Source: Eucommia ulmoides
Taxonomy: Eukaryota; Streptophyta; Magnoliopsida; Garryales; Eucommiaceae
Length of the DNA: 64,000 bases
Assembly: GCA_016647705.1 (NCBI GenBank)
Contig: CM028335.1
Span: 17,071,905-17,135,904, forward strand
Direction of reading: 5' to 3'
Part shown: one piece after another, positions 44,389-55,263 of the stretch
How positions within the stretch are numbered: the stretch's first letter is position 1
Layout of the letters: every line of letters starts with the position of its first letter
Notes under the pieces: model-generated
Seen by the model: only the letters and a program-made list of their open reading frames with translations
Told to the model about the DNA's origin: nothing
The model's database searches: none
Position numbers and translations under genes: made by a program

Positions 44389-46991
44389 TGTAAAACCTAA
44401 GTTGTAGAATGTACGTCATAAATAACCGTATTATAGAACGTTTGATAATTTTAGGGTAAAAATGTCATTGATAAAAACCCAAATTAAAAGTTGGGGGTCA
44501 AATTAGGAATTTAGAAATGCAAAAAATTGAACTTGAGATTTAAAGTGGCAATTAGAAATCAAAAGGAAAAAAATGTTAGGGGCAAAATTATAATTTTGAA
44601 ACTTTTTAAAATAAAGATACACTGAAATAAGAATCTTAATGGAAATGAAGGGAGGAAAGTGTAATTTAATCTTTTTTTTACATAACTCATTCCTACCCAC
44701 ACGGCAATCCGACGGCAACCCACCGGCCAAGGGAGAGATGATCGAGGAGCGACGTGGCAAGTTTAGGATTAGTTTAACCACTAAATTCATGCGTTAAAAA
44801 CCTCCTACATGCACTGAAGTGGGGAAATTAGAGAAGAAAAGGAAACCCGGAAATTCTAGAGAGAGAGCCGGAGCGGAGGGGTCGTCGGTTTTCCTTGGAT
44901 CGACGTTCCTCCGGCAGCAGGTTCATGTGGGCAGTACAAACAGTTCTAGAGAGATATTGGTGTGGACAGTGGTGTGGTTCATCGACGGAGTGGCCGTGTG
45001 CGTGTTAGCATCGCTGGTGAGCGGAGTTGCGGATCACCGTTCGACCATCGACGATCGTCGGTCAGGTAAGTATTTATATGTATTTCTCCAATTAATTGAT
45101 GGATGTATGCATGCATGAGTGTAACGGGTTGGGTCGGTAAGTTTCCGGCGATGTAGGGGTTGTGCTCGGTTTCCGTCTTTCGGCACCGTGTGGGTTTGGG
45201 TATGGGGTGTTCTGATTTTCTGGTTACGGTGTGTGAGTGTGCATGTGTGTGAGATGTATACTGCAGAAAGGAAAAAAAAAAGAGAGAAAAGCCTAGACGA
45301 AAAAGGGAAAGAGAGAGAACGATCACGGTGGTGGCGGTGGCACGAGTGGTTGCGGCTGCAGTGCGCCGCTGTGCGTGTGGGTCTTCGACGGTAGGGGTCG
45401 TTGGTCCCATGGCGTGCCATCAACAGTGGCATGCAAACGTAGCCGCATGCATGGGGGTGAGTGTGTGTGTCGCAGGGTGCGACGGTGGGTGAACAGTGGT
45501 TGTGGGTGTGCGGTGGAGCTGGCGAGACTGCCGGAGGTGGTGTCGGAGGGCTGTATGGGTGGTGTGGAGGTTGACAGGCGAGTCGGCAAGGAGGGGAAGC
45601 CACTGGCGGTTGGCAACGGTAGAGAGAGGGAGAAACTACCGTCGGGGCTGGGAAGAACCGAAAATAGGAGAAGGAAAAAGAAAAAAAAAGAAAAAAAAGG
45701 GGGGGAAAATTGCACAACTGACCCCAGAAAAAAAGGGAGAAATTCCTTTTCAAATGAAAACCCTTTTTGCGGCCCGTGGATGACTCGGAAAAGATCTCGT
45801 TTGCTGTTAAATTTATTCTAGTTCTGTTAAAATTCAATCCTAGCCTAAAATCTTTGTAACCGGAGTAATAAATTAGGATCGTTCATATTACGGGTTTTCT
45901 TATGTAATAAATAATGGAACAAAATTATTAAGAATAATAGCAAATCTCATAGATAAAATATGGGGAATGGAAAATGCGGAACTTAGGGCCTGCCCTACAT
46001 GGTTAGGTGATTTTACATGAAATATTAACTTAGACTCTATCATTTCTAGGTTCGCAGACGCCAACACCTCGGTAAGCTTTGGACAGTGAGGTTTTTGTAG
46101 TGCCAGAAACGAGGTGAGTGTACTGCCTTCTCGCCGAATTATTTGTACATATATATAAATCTGATGAAAACTGGTTGTATTTAAATTAGAAGCTTTTAGG
46201 AAAAAAAAAATACGTGGTGATTAGACGATATTATTGGGTGATGTTGATCCACTTCGGCGGAGTGATGTTTATCTGCTTCGGCAGAGTGATGTTAGACGTT
46301 TGTACTGCGCAGTGATTATCCGCCTCGGCGGAGTGATGGGTGTTCGTAGGAAGACATGTCCTACAGATGGTACGGTACGGTTGCAAACTCCCAATCGTGA
46401 GGTTAAAACGATCACCATGGCTAGTTAGTGTGCGTTGTGTTTTGGGGTGTGATGTTCTGTTGAAATTGGGTAATAATTTATTATTTCAGGCGATTGTTAT
46501 GATATTTATACTGCATGGTTATAAAAATAGACCTTATGTATATATGTTACTTTATTTTTACTGCTATATGGTGCTTATGCTGAATCCATGTGTAAATGTT
46601 GTGTTATCTAGGAGGTACTATTATTATTAAATAAGAATGCTTTTACTAAGAAGGTAGTACACTCGCAGGTGAAATGGCTAGGAGTCGGTCCCCTACTGGC
46701 ACGGGGTAGAGTTCGTCGATGGTGTAGCAGGGAATTAAAAATTTTGGGAAGTGCCGCTGGAGGCGAACCTAGGAAGGATTCATCGTTTGTTTTTTCCCCT
46801 TTTGCTGTTATAGAGGGATTACAAGGACGGGTGTGTCTCTGTCTTGGAAAGATGTTTATAACTTGTATTTTGATTATTTGTATAATTATGAATGCATATC
46901 GTCGCTTTCTAGTTGATTTTTTTCCTGAGTAATGTCGTGTCAACGTCACGCCGGCCCCACAAGTGACGGGTATCCGGGGTGGGGTGTGACA
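44389..46991 (+). repeat. 5' LTR of the gypsy element
   Basis: 2,603 bp, TGTAAAACC to GTGTGACA. It carries a strong splice donor CAGGTAAGT at 45064-45072, a possible acceptor TTTCTAG at 46044-46050, and a cluster of GCTTCGGCGGAGTGATG units at 46244-46340. Long minus-strand ORFs (45034-45837) are mirrored in the 3' LTR and look like by-products of the GC-rich stretch. Confidence 0.93.
46244..46340 (+). repeat. CTTCGGCGGAGTGATG repeats in the LTR
   Basis: Four units of about 27 bp, several with a self-complementary CCGCNTCGGCGG core. The same set is in the 3' LTR at 53940-54036. Confidence 0.75.
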
Positions 46992-46996
46992 ATGTT

Positions 46997-47009
46997 TGGT
47001 ATCAGAGCC
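46997..47009 (+). other. Primer-binding site of the gypsy element
   Basis: TGGTATCAGAGCC, complementary to the 3' end of initiator tRNA-Met, five bases after the LTR. Confidence 0.9.
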
Positions 47010-47226
47010 TAGGTTATAGGTTCTGTAGACTTGTTAGGTGTCGTGCTTTTGGAGGATCATGGGATGGAAAACGGGCCAGTCGTCTAGTCAGCAGGGGACC
47101 CTAAGATAAGGTGTTAGTAAATGCTTTTAATACTCGCAGAATAGTTAATTAACGTATGTTAATTATTGGCATTTCTCTGGTTGACCTAGTTAGTTGTTGA
47201 ATTGGATTTTATGACTGATAACAGGT

Positions 47227-48450
47227 ATGGACGGAGAAGGAGAAACCTCTGGGAGTGTGGGACCTCAGAGGCAGGAGGAACCCCCGAGGTAAGTGGAGCC
47301 CCAGGAATAGAGAGAGAGGGAGTAGGAAAGTTTGCAAATTGTAGGATCCCACACGTAGGATGACAGGTTGCAGGGAAGCTTAGACGCGGTTGAAAGAATT
47401 TTGCGGGCCGCTGCCCAGCTAATGAAGTAGCAAGCGAGGATCATGGAAAGTCAGAGGGCCCAAGGTGATACCACCACATCTCAGGCAGTACGACTGAAGA
47501 GGTTTAAGGAGTTAGACCCTCCGGCTTTCACCGGGGCAGCGGGTCCAGCTGATACGGAGAATTGGATCAGAGGCGTTGGGCACGTATTTGAGGCGATGGG
47601 GATTGTTGAAGATAGTCGAGTTCCCCTTGCCACTTTCCAGTTGAGGGAGGAAGCCGAGCACTGGTGGGAGGAAATGAAAAGACTGATTTTCGGTTCTGGG
47701 GAGGAGATCACGTGGGACCGTTTCGTCGCCACATTTAATGAGAAGTATTTTCCCAAATCTTATCGATTCCAGATGGAAGAGAAATTTATAGTCCTGAAGC
47801 AGGAAAATATGACAGTTCAACAATACGAGGTTAAATTCGATGCTTTATCCCGTTTTGCCCCTGATCTGGTAAAAAAGGAGGAGGGGAAATACAGACGTTT
47901 CTAGAAAGGACTTCAGTTAGAGATCCGTTCTAGGCTGACCAGCAAGCAAATTAAGAATTATGTAGAGTTGGTAAATACGGCAAAGCTAGTGGAGAGGGAT
48001 GTGCAGGAAGCCGCCGAGAGTCGAAAGCAGTACAAGAAGAGTAGATTTGAGTCGCCTAACAGATTTTCGAGTGGCACTTCGCGGGGGACGGTAGTTCGAC
48101 CGCCTATTGCTCAGGCCTCATCATTTGGCCAATCCGCCAGGAACCGTGGTTCCCGACAATCCTACCCTAGGCAACAACAAAGTGCATTGGAAGCTAGTGC
48201 TGGTCTGCAGAGGCAAGAAAGGAATCAGCCGTCGAGTCGGGATGGGGGGGATAAATGTTATCACTGTGGAGCTACGGGTCACTTTGCCAGAGACTGTCCG
48301 GTGGGAGTCCCGATATGTTTCTACTGTCATGTGCCAGGTCATAAATCTATAAATTATCCGAAACTTGCTTCTACATTCGTACCTCCAGCAAGCAGTATGG
48401 GTAGTACGGGTCCTAACACTGCCCAGGGACTTGGTAGAGGATCGTCGGGT
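47227..48450 (+). pseudogene. Gag of the gypsy element, interrupted
   Basis: Structural capsid/nucleocapsid protein. The likely ATG at 47227 is followed by early in-frame stops (near 47290, 47310, 47329, 47428). Open pieces at 47443-47904 hold the retrotransposon gag core (WIRGVGHVFEAMG, AEHWWEEMKR, FNEKYFPKSYRFQ). Then 47968 onward gives a basic, Ser/Gln-rich part and a CCHC knuckle CYHCGATGHFARDC (48255-48296), with a second, incomplete knuckle CFYCHVPGHKSI. The stop at 47902 splits it. Confidence 0.88.
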
Positions 48451-49170
48451 AGACCTCCAATACGAGGCTGTGTTTTTGCTTCTACTCGACAGGATGCTCA
48501 GGCTACTCCCGAGGTGGTCACAGGTATCATAGCTTTATATGCTAAGAATTCTCGTGTGCTTATTGATCCCGGTTCTACGCATTCTTTTGTTTCGGCAACC
48601 TTTATCATGCAAGTAGGCAGATTTCCCATTTCTTTATCCTACCGTGTTGTTATTTCCACTTCGGTGGACGAGTCGGTATGGATCGATAGGGTGTATAAGG
48701 ACAGTCCACTCTGGTTTGGTGATAGAGAGTTACTAGCAGATATGTTACCCCTGAGTATTCATGACTTCGATATAATATTGGGGATGGATTTGCTATCTGG
48801 ATATCATGCGACGGTGGACTGTTTCAAGAAGGAGGTGATATTTCGAATTTCAGGCGAGCCAGAGTTTGTGTTTGCTGGAGATAGAACTATCACTCCTGTC
48901 AGTTTAATCTCAGTGTTAGCAGCCAGAAAATTATTAAAGAAAGGCTGCCAGGGATATCTTGTGCACATAATTGACAACAGGCAGAGAGAAACTTCGGTGG
49001 CAGATATTCCCGTAGTCCAAGATTTTCCTGACATATTCCCGGAAGAATTGCCAAGGTTACCGGTCGATAGGGAAATGGAATTCATGATCCAGTTAATTCC
49101 AGGCACTACCCCTATCTCGATTCTACCTTATCGTATGGCACCTGCTGAGTTGAAAGAGTTGAAGGTGTAG
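48451..49170 (+). pseudogene. Aspartic protease and RT lead-in of the gypsy element
   Basis: VLIDPGSTHSFVS (about 48557-48595) holds the catalytic D-x-G of the retropepsin; IILGMDLLSGYHATVDC follows, the usual second protease landmark. The frame runs to PYRMAPAELKEL, the start of RT, and ends at TAG 49168-49170, where the family has Gln. Confidence 0.86.
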
Positions 49171-50004
49171 TTGCAAGATTTATTAGACCGGGGGTTCATC
49201 AGGCCCAATGTCTCCCCATGGGGTGTCCCAGTCCTGTTTGTAAAGAAGAAGGATGGTACATTGAGAATGTGTATTGATTATCGGCAACTGAACAAGGTGA
49301 CGGTCCGCAATAATTATCCATTGCCAAGGATTGATGATTTGTTTGACCAACTTCAGAAAGCTAAAGTATTCTCCAAGATAGATCTCCGATCGGGGTATTA
49401 CCAACTGAAGGTCAGGGAGAGTGATGTAGCAAAAACAGCATTCCGTACGCGATACGGACACTATGAATTCCTGGTTATGCCCTTTGGATTGACAAATGCC
49501 CCTGCAGCTTTCATGGATTTGATGAACCGTATCTTTCAACCTTATCTGAACCAATTTCTTATAGTGTTCATTGATGACATTTTGATCTATTCGCAAAGTG
49601 GAGAAGAACATACGAAACATCTCCGGATTGTATTGCAAACTTTGCGGGAGAAGCAGTTGTATGCGAAACTTAGTAAATGTGAATTTTGGTTAGATCATGT
49701 GGTATTTTTGGGTCATGTCATTTTAGGAAATGGTATTCAGGTAAACCCGAAAAAAGTTGAAGCTGTCGTTCAGTGGGAAAGACCGAAAAATGTTACTGAA
49801 GTTCGAAGCTTTTTAGGGTTGGCAGGGTACTATCGACGATTCGTGCAAGGATTTTTCGTGATAGCTACCCCGTTGACCCGGTTGACTCGCAAGGAATCCA
49901 AATTTGAGTGGACCGATAAATGTGAGCAGAGTTTCCAAGAGTTAAAGAGTAGGTTGATATCGGTACCAGTATTGTCCCTCCCGTCCGAAGGGGCAGTTTC
50001 GTAA
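49171..50004 (+). pseudogene. Reverse transcriptase of the gypsy element
   Basis: Open for 277 codons from just after the TAG. Landmarks: [44 protein letters not shown], catalytic FIDDILIYS (49568-49594), [12 protein letters not shown]. All core residues are present. The first Met codon belongs to no true start, since the frame enters from the protease. A one-base frameshift near 49990 separates it from RNase H. Confidence 0.9.
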
Positions 50005-50350
50005 TTTATAGCGACGCGTCACACCAAGGGCTGGGATGTGTTCTGATGCAGCATGGTCACGTGATCGCATATGCATCCCGGCAACTGAAGAACCATGAGC
50101 GTAATTACCCGACGCACGATTTGGAGTTGGCTGCAATTGTGTTCGCCTTGAAGATTTGAAGGCACTACCTGTATGGCGAGACATGTGAAATATACACCGA
50201 CCATCAGAGTTTGAAGTATTTGTTTACTTAGAAGGAATTAAATCTGAGGCAGAGGCGTTGGATGGAGTTGATCAAGGACTACGATTGCACCATCCATTAC
50301 CATCCAGGAAAGGCTAATGTTGTAGCGGATGCTCTAAGTCGAAAGTCAGC
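49990..50350 (+). pseudogene. RNase H domain of the gypsy element
   Basis: [17 protein letters not shown] starts the domain with its catalytic Asp; [24 protein letters not shown] and [16 protein letters not shown] follow. Stops at about 50157 and 50229 fall at expected Trp and Gln codons. Confidence 0.85.
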
Positions 50351-51900
50351 AGGCTCGGTCGCCCATATTCGTGTTGCCCATGCTAACCTGTATGCAGAAT
50401 TGAGATCGATGCGAGTTCAGTTAGCGGTTGGTCAGACGGCAGCACTGCTTGCAACTTTGACTTTGAGGCCCACATTGATTGACCGCATTATTGAAGCTCA
50501 AAAGTCAGACAATCAATTAGAGAGGATTCGAGATGAGGTAAAAAACGGTCACAGAACTGATCATCATATCAGGAAAATGGATGAAGCTTTGATGTGTGGA
50601 AATAGGCCGTGTGTGCCTAACGATGGCGACTTGAAAAAAGATATCTTGGAAGAGGCGCATAGCTCTGCATACACAATGCATCCGAGAAGCACTAAAATGT
50701 ATCGGGACTTGCGTGAACATTATTGGTGGATTGGAATGAAACGGGAGATCGCAGAATTTGTGGCTAGATGCCTTGTGTGCCAACAAGTAAAGATCGAGCA
50801 TTAGCGTCCAGATGGGTTGCTGCAACCCCTACCCATTCTAGAGTGGAAGTGGGAGCATATCACGATGGATTTTGTTTCGGGATTACCCCGTACTCAAAAA
50901 GGGTATAATTCCATCTGGGTGATCGTTGATAGGCTTACCAAGTCTGCTCATTTTCTAGCCGTAAAGACAACATTCTCTCTTGAAAAATATGCCCAGCTGT
51001 ATATCGATGAGATTGTTAGATTGCATGGCGCACCGGTTTCTATAGTGTCGGATAGACATCCGAGATTTACTTCGAGGTTCTGGCCGAGTCTTCAAACTGC
51101 TTTAGGTACCAAGCTGAAATTTAGCACCGCTTTTCATCCTCAGACGGACGGCCAGTTAGAGCGTACGATTCAAACGTTGGAAAATATGTTGAGGGGATGT
51201 GTTCTGGAATTTCCGAGAAGCTGGGACAATCACTTGCCATTGATGAAGTTTACTTACAACAACAGCTACCACTCGGCAATTGAGATGGCTCCGTATGAGG
51301 CATTGTACGGTAGGAGATGCTACCCCTGTTTGTTGGACTGAGGTGGGCGAACGTAAGTTGTTGATGTCAGACATAGCCTAACTGACAGCAGACAAAGTAG
51401 AGGTAATTCGAGAAAAGTTGAAAATCGCTCAGAGTCGGCAGAAGAGTTATGTAGACAAGCGCCGGCGGGAGTTAGAATTCTAGGTAGGGGATCATGTGTT
51501 CCTGCGTATCTCTCCGTAGAAAGGCATAATGAGGTTTGGAAAGAAAGGGAAGTTGAGTCCAAGATACATCGGACCCTATGAAATTCTAGAGCGGGTTGGC
51601 ACAACAACGTATAGACTCGCGTTATCGCCCGAGTTATCTCTACTGCACGATGTTTTCCATGTATCGATGCTCCGAAAATATGTGCCAGACCCTTCTCATG
51701 TGTTGACCTCGCAGCCGATCGAATTGGAAGCTGATTTGTCCTACGTTGAAGAGCCGGTCCAAATCCGAAGCCGCAAAGATCAAGTATTGCGAACGAGGAC
51801 GATCCCGTTAGTCAAGGTGTTGTGGCGCAGTCATGCGGTAGAAGAGGCGACATAGGGGCGAGAAGAAGAAATGAGGAGTAGATACCCGCATTTGTTTGAC
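50351..51900 (+). pseudogene. Integrase and chromodomain-like end of the gypsy element
   Basis: Zinc-binding H2C2 part ([17 protein letters not shown] ... CLVCQQVK, 50660-50795), then the catalytic core: ITMDFVSGLP (first Asp), VSDRHPRFTSRFW (second Asp, about 51047), GQLERTIQTLE (Glu, about 51150). The C-terminal part has GKLSPRYIGPYEIL, LRKYVPDPSHVL and a chromodomain-like VKVLWRSHAVEEAT at the end, which guides insertion in chromoviruses. Breaks: stops near 50802, 51379, 51483, 51519 and 51853, and a frameshift near 51318. Confidence 0.87.
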
Positions 51901-51906
51901 TAAGGC

Positions 51907-52044
<138 letters not shown>

Positions 52045-52078
52045 ATAGAAAAATAAAATTTCAAGACGAAATTTATTT

Positions 52079-52092
52079 TAGGAGGGAAGAGT
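52079..52092 (+). other. Polypurine tract of the gypsy element
   Basis: AGGAGGGAAGAGT directly before the 3' LTR; primes plus-strand DNA synthesis in this family. Confidence 0.85.
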
Positions 52093-54688
52093 TATAAAAC
52101 CTAAGTTGTAGAATGTACGTCATAAATAACCGTATTATAGAACGTTACAGAATTTTAGGGTAAAAATATCATTGATAAAAACCCAAATTAAAAGTTGGGG
52201 GTCAAATTGGGAATTTAGAAATGCAAAAATTTAAACTTGAGATTTAAAGTGGCAATTAGAAATCAAAAGGAAAAACATGTTAGGGGAAAAATTATAATTT
52301 TGAAACTTTTTAAAATAAAGATACACTGAAATAAGAATCTTAATGGAAATGAAGGGAGGAAAGTGTAATTTAATCTTTTTTTACATAACTCATTCCTACC
52401 CACACGGCAAACCGACGGCAACCCACTGGCCAAGGGAGAGATGATTCAGGAGCGACGTGGCAAGCTTAGGATTAGTTTGACCACTAGCTTCATGCGTTAA
52501 AAACCTCCTACATGCTCTGAAGTAGGGAAATCGGAGAAGAAAAGGAAACTTGATAATTCTAGAGAGAGAGAGAGAGCCGGAGCGGAGGGGTCGTCGATTT
52601 TCCTTGGATCGATGTTCCTCCGGCAGCAGGGTCGTGTAGGCAGTGCAAACAGTTCCAGAGAGAGATTGGTGCGGACGGTGGCGTGGTTCGTCGACGGAGC
52701 GGCCGTGTGCGTGTTAGCGTCGCCGGTGAGCGGAGTTGCGGATCACCGTTCGACCATCGACGATCGTCGGTCAGGTAAGTATTTATATGTATTTCTCCAA
52801 TTAATTGATGGATGTATGCATGCATGAGTGTAACGGGTTGGGTCGGTAAGTTTCCAGCGATGTGGGGGTTGTGCTCGGTTTTCGTCTTTCGGCACCGTGT
52901 GGGTTTGGGTATGGGGTGTTCTGATTTTCTGGTTACAGTGTGTGAGTGTGCGTGTGTGAAATGTATACTGCAGAAAGGAAAAAAAAAAAGAGAGAAAAGC
53001 CTAGACGGAAAGGGGAGAAAGAGAGAACGATCACGGCGGTGGCGGTGGCACGAGTGGTTGCGGCTGCAGTGCGCCGCTGTGCGTGTGGGTCTCCGACGGC
53101 AGGGGTCGTTGGTCCCATGGCGCGTCATCAACAGTGGCGTACAAACGTAGCCGCATGCATGGGGGTGAGTGTGTGTGTCACAGGGTGCGACGGTGGGTGA
53201 ACAGTGGTTGTGGGTGTGCGGTGGAGCCGGCGAGACGGCCGGATGTGGTATCGAAGGGCTGTATGGGTGGTGTGGAGGTTGACAGGCGAGTCGGCAAGGA
53301 GGGAGAGCCATCGGCGGTTGGCAACGGTAGAGAGAGGGAGAAACTGCCGTCGGGGCTGGGAAGAACCGAAAACATGAGAAGGAAAAAGAAAAAAAAAGGG
53401 GGGGGAAATTGCACAACTGACCCCAGAAAAAAAGGGAGAAATTCCTTTTCAAATGAAAACCCTTTTTGCGGCCCGTGGATAACTCGGAAAGGATCTCGTT
53501 TGCCGTTAAATTTATTCTAGTTCTGTTAAAATTCAATCCTAGCCTAAAATCTTTGTAACCGGAGTAATAAATTAGGATCGTTCATATTACGGGTTTTCTT
53601 ATGTAATAAATAATAGAACAAAATTATTAAGAATAATAGCAAATCTTATAGATAAAATATGGGGAATGGAAAATGCGGAACTTAGGGCCTGCCCTACATG
53701 GCTAGGTGATTTTACATGAAATATTAACTTAGACTCTATCATTTCTAGGTTCGCAGACGCCAACACCTCGGTAAGCTTTGGACAGTGAGGTTTTTGTAGT
53801 GCCAGAAACGAGGTGAGTGTACTGCCTTCTCCCCGAATTATTTGTACATATATATAAATCTGATGAAAACTGGTTGTATTTAAATTAGAAGCTTTTAGGA
53901 AAAAAAATACGTGGTGATTAGACGATATTATTGGGTGATGTTGATCCGCTTCGGCGGAGTGATGTTTATCTGCTTCGGCAGAGTGATGTTAGACGTTTGT
54001 ACTGCGCAGTGATTATCCGCCTCGGCGGAGTGATGGGTGTTTGTAGGAAGGCATGTCCTACGGATGGTACGGTACCGTTGCAAACTCCCAATCGTGAGGT
54101 TAAAACGATCACCATGGCTAGCCAGTGTGCGTTGTGTTTTGGGGTGTGATGTTCTGTTGAAATTGGGTAATAATTTATTATTTCAGGCGATTGTTATGAT
54201 ATTTATACTGCATGGTTATAAAATGGACCTTATGTATATATATTACTTCATTTTTACTGCATATATGGTGCTTATGCTGAATCCATGTGTAAATGTTGTG
54301 TTATCTAGGAGGTACTATTATTATTAAATAAGAATGCTTTTACTAAGAAGTTAGTACACTCGCAGGTGAAATGGGTAGGAGTCGGTCTCCTACTGGCACG
54401 GGGTAGAGTCCGTCGATGGTGTAGTAGGGAATTAAAATTTTTGGGAAGTGCCGCCGGAGGCGAACCTAGGAAGGATTCATCGTTTGTTTTTTCCCCTTTT
54501 GCTGTTATAGAGGGATTACAAGGACGGGTGTGTCTCTGGCTTGGAAAGATGTTTATAACTTGTATTTTGATTATTTGTATAATTATGAATGCATATCGTC
54601 GCTTTCTAGTTGATTTTTTGCCTGAGTAATGTCGTGTCAACGTCACGCCGGCCCCACAAGTGACGGGCATCCGGGTTAGGGTGTGACA
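52093..54688 (+). repeat. 3' LTR of the gypsy element
   Basis: 2,596 bp. It starts TATAAAACC where the 5' LTR has TGTAAAACC, so the terminal TG has mutated to TA, and ends GTGTGACA. Otherwise collinear with the 5' LTR with scattered substitutions and small indels. Confidence 0.93.
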
Positions 54689-55050
54689 CCTGCTCCAGCA
54701 TTGAAGCTGAATATTGTGCAATCCCTGATGCAATACAAGAACTAACTTGACTTCATTCGCTCCTCGTTGACATGGGAGTCTCATCTCCTACTGCCATATT
54801 TATATATTTTGACAATAGGAGTGTTATTCATATCGCTTATAATGATATTTTCCACAAGCCTACGAAAAACATCGAGATTGATTACCACTTCATCCGTCAC
54901 CACATTCTCCATACTACTGTTCAATTTCACTCCATTAATTCAACCGACTAGATAGAATATATTTTTATCAAGGCTCATTCACTTGAACACTTTCACATTA
55001 TGGTTTGTAAACTTAAGTTCGCGTCTAATTTAGCTCATTGAGTTTGAGGG
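54689..55050 (+). pseudogene. Copia RNase H, right part
   Basis: Starts with the right copy of the CCTGC duplication and continues the copia RNase H after the conserved Ser-Ser-x-E-A-E-Y position (SSIEAEYCAI), then HKPTKNIEIDYHFIRHH. This is the piece missing from 44388. Stops are present. The element's tail TTGAGTTTGAGGGGGAATG follows. Confidence 0.85.
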
Positions 55051-55090
55051 GGAATGTTAATACCTTGAGTTTGAAGGGGGAATGTTAATA
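55038..55090 (+). repeat. Duplicated polypurine tract and LTR start of the copia element
   Basis: TTGAGTTTGAGGGGGAATGT (55038) and TTGAGTTTGAAGGGGGAATG (55065) are a 27-bp tandem duplication at the junction of polypurine tract and LTR. Confidence 0.75.
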
Positions 55091-55263
55091 TATCTATATG
55101 GGCTTTGGCCTACTAAGTTGACTAAACCCTAATCTTAGTAGGAAAACCCTAGTCGCTTTGTATTTGAAGACTCTTTGTATATCCTTTTATATTGTATTTT
55201 TCTCAAATATTAATACAATTGCTCCATGTTCTCTCAATATTACACCTCTCAATTATTCTAACA
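55083..55263 (+). repeat. 3' LTR of the copia element
   Basis: About 181 bp, TGTTAATATATCTATATGGG to TTATTCTAACA, matching both halves of the split 5' LTR. Confidence 0.8.

Noticed and set aside
45034..45837. 267-codon minus-strand ORF in the 5' LTR and its 325-codon counterpart in the 3' LTR (52559-53536)
   Set aside because: Translation is Pro/His/Thr-rich and reflects GC- and CA-rich LTR sequence; several frames on both strands are open there, and similarity between the two copies follows from LTR duplication.
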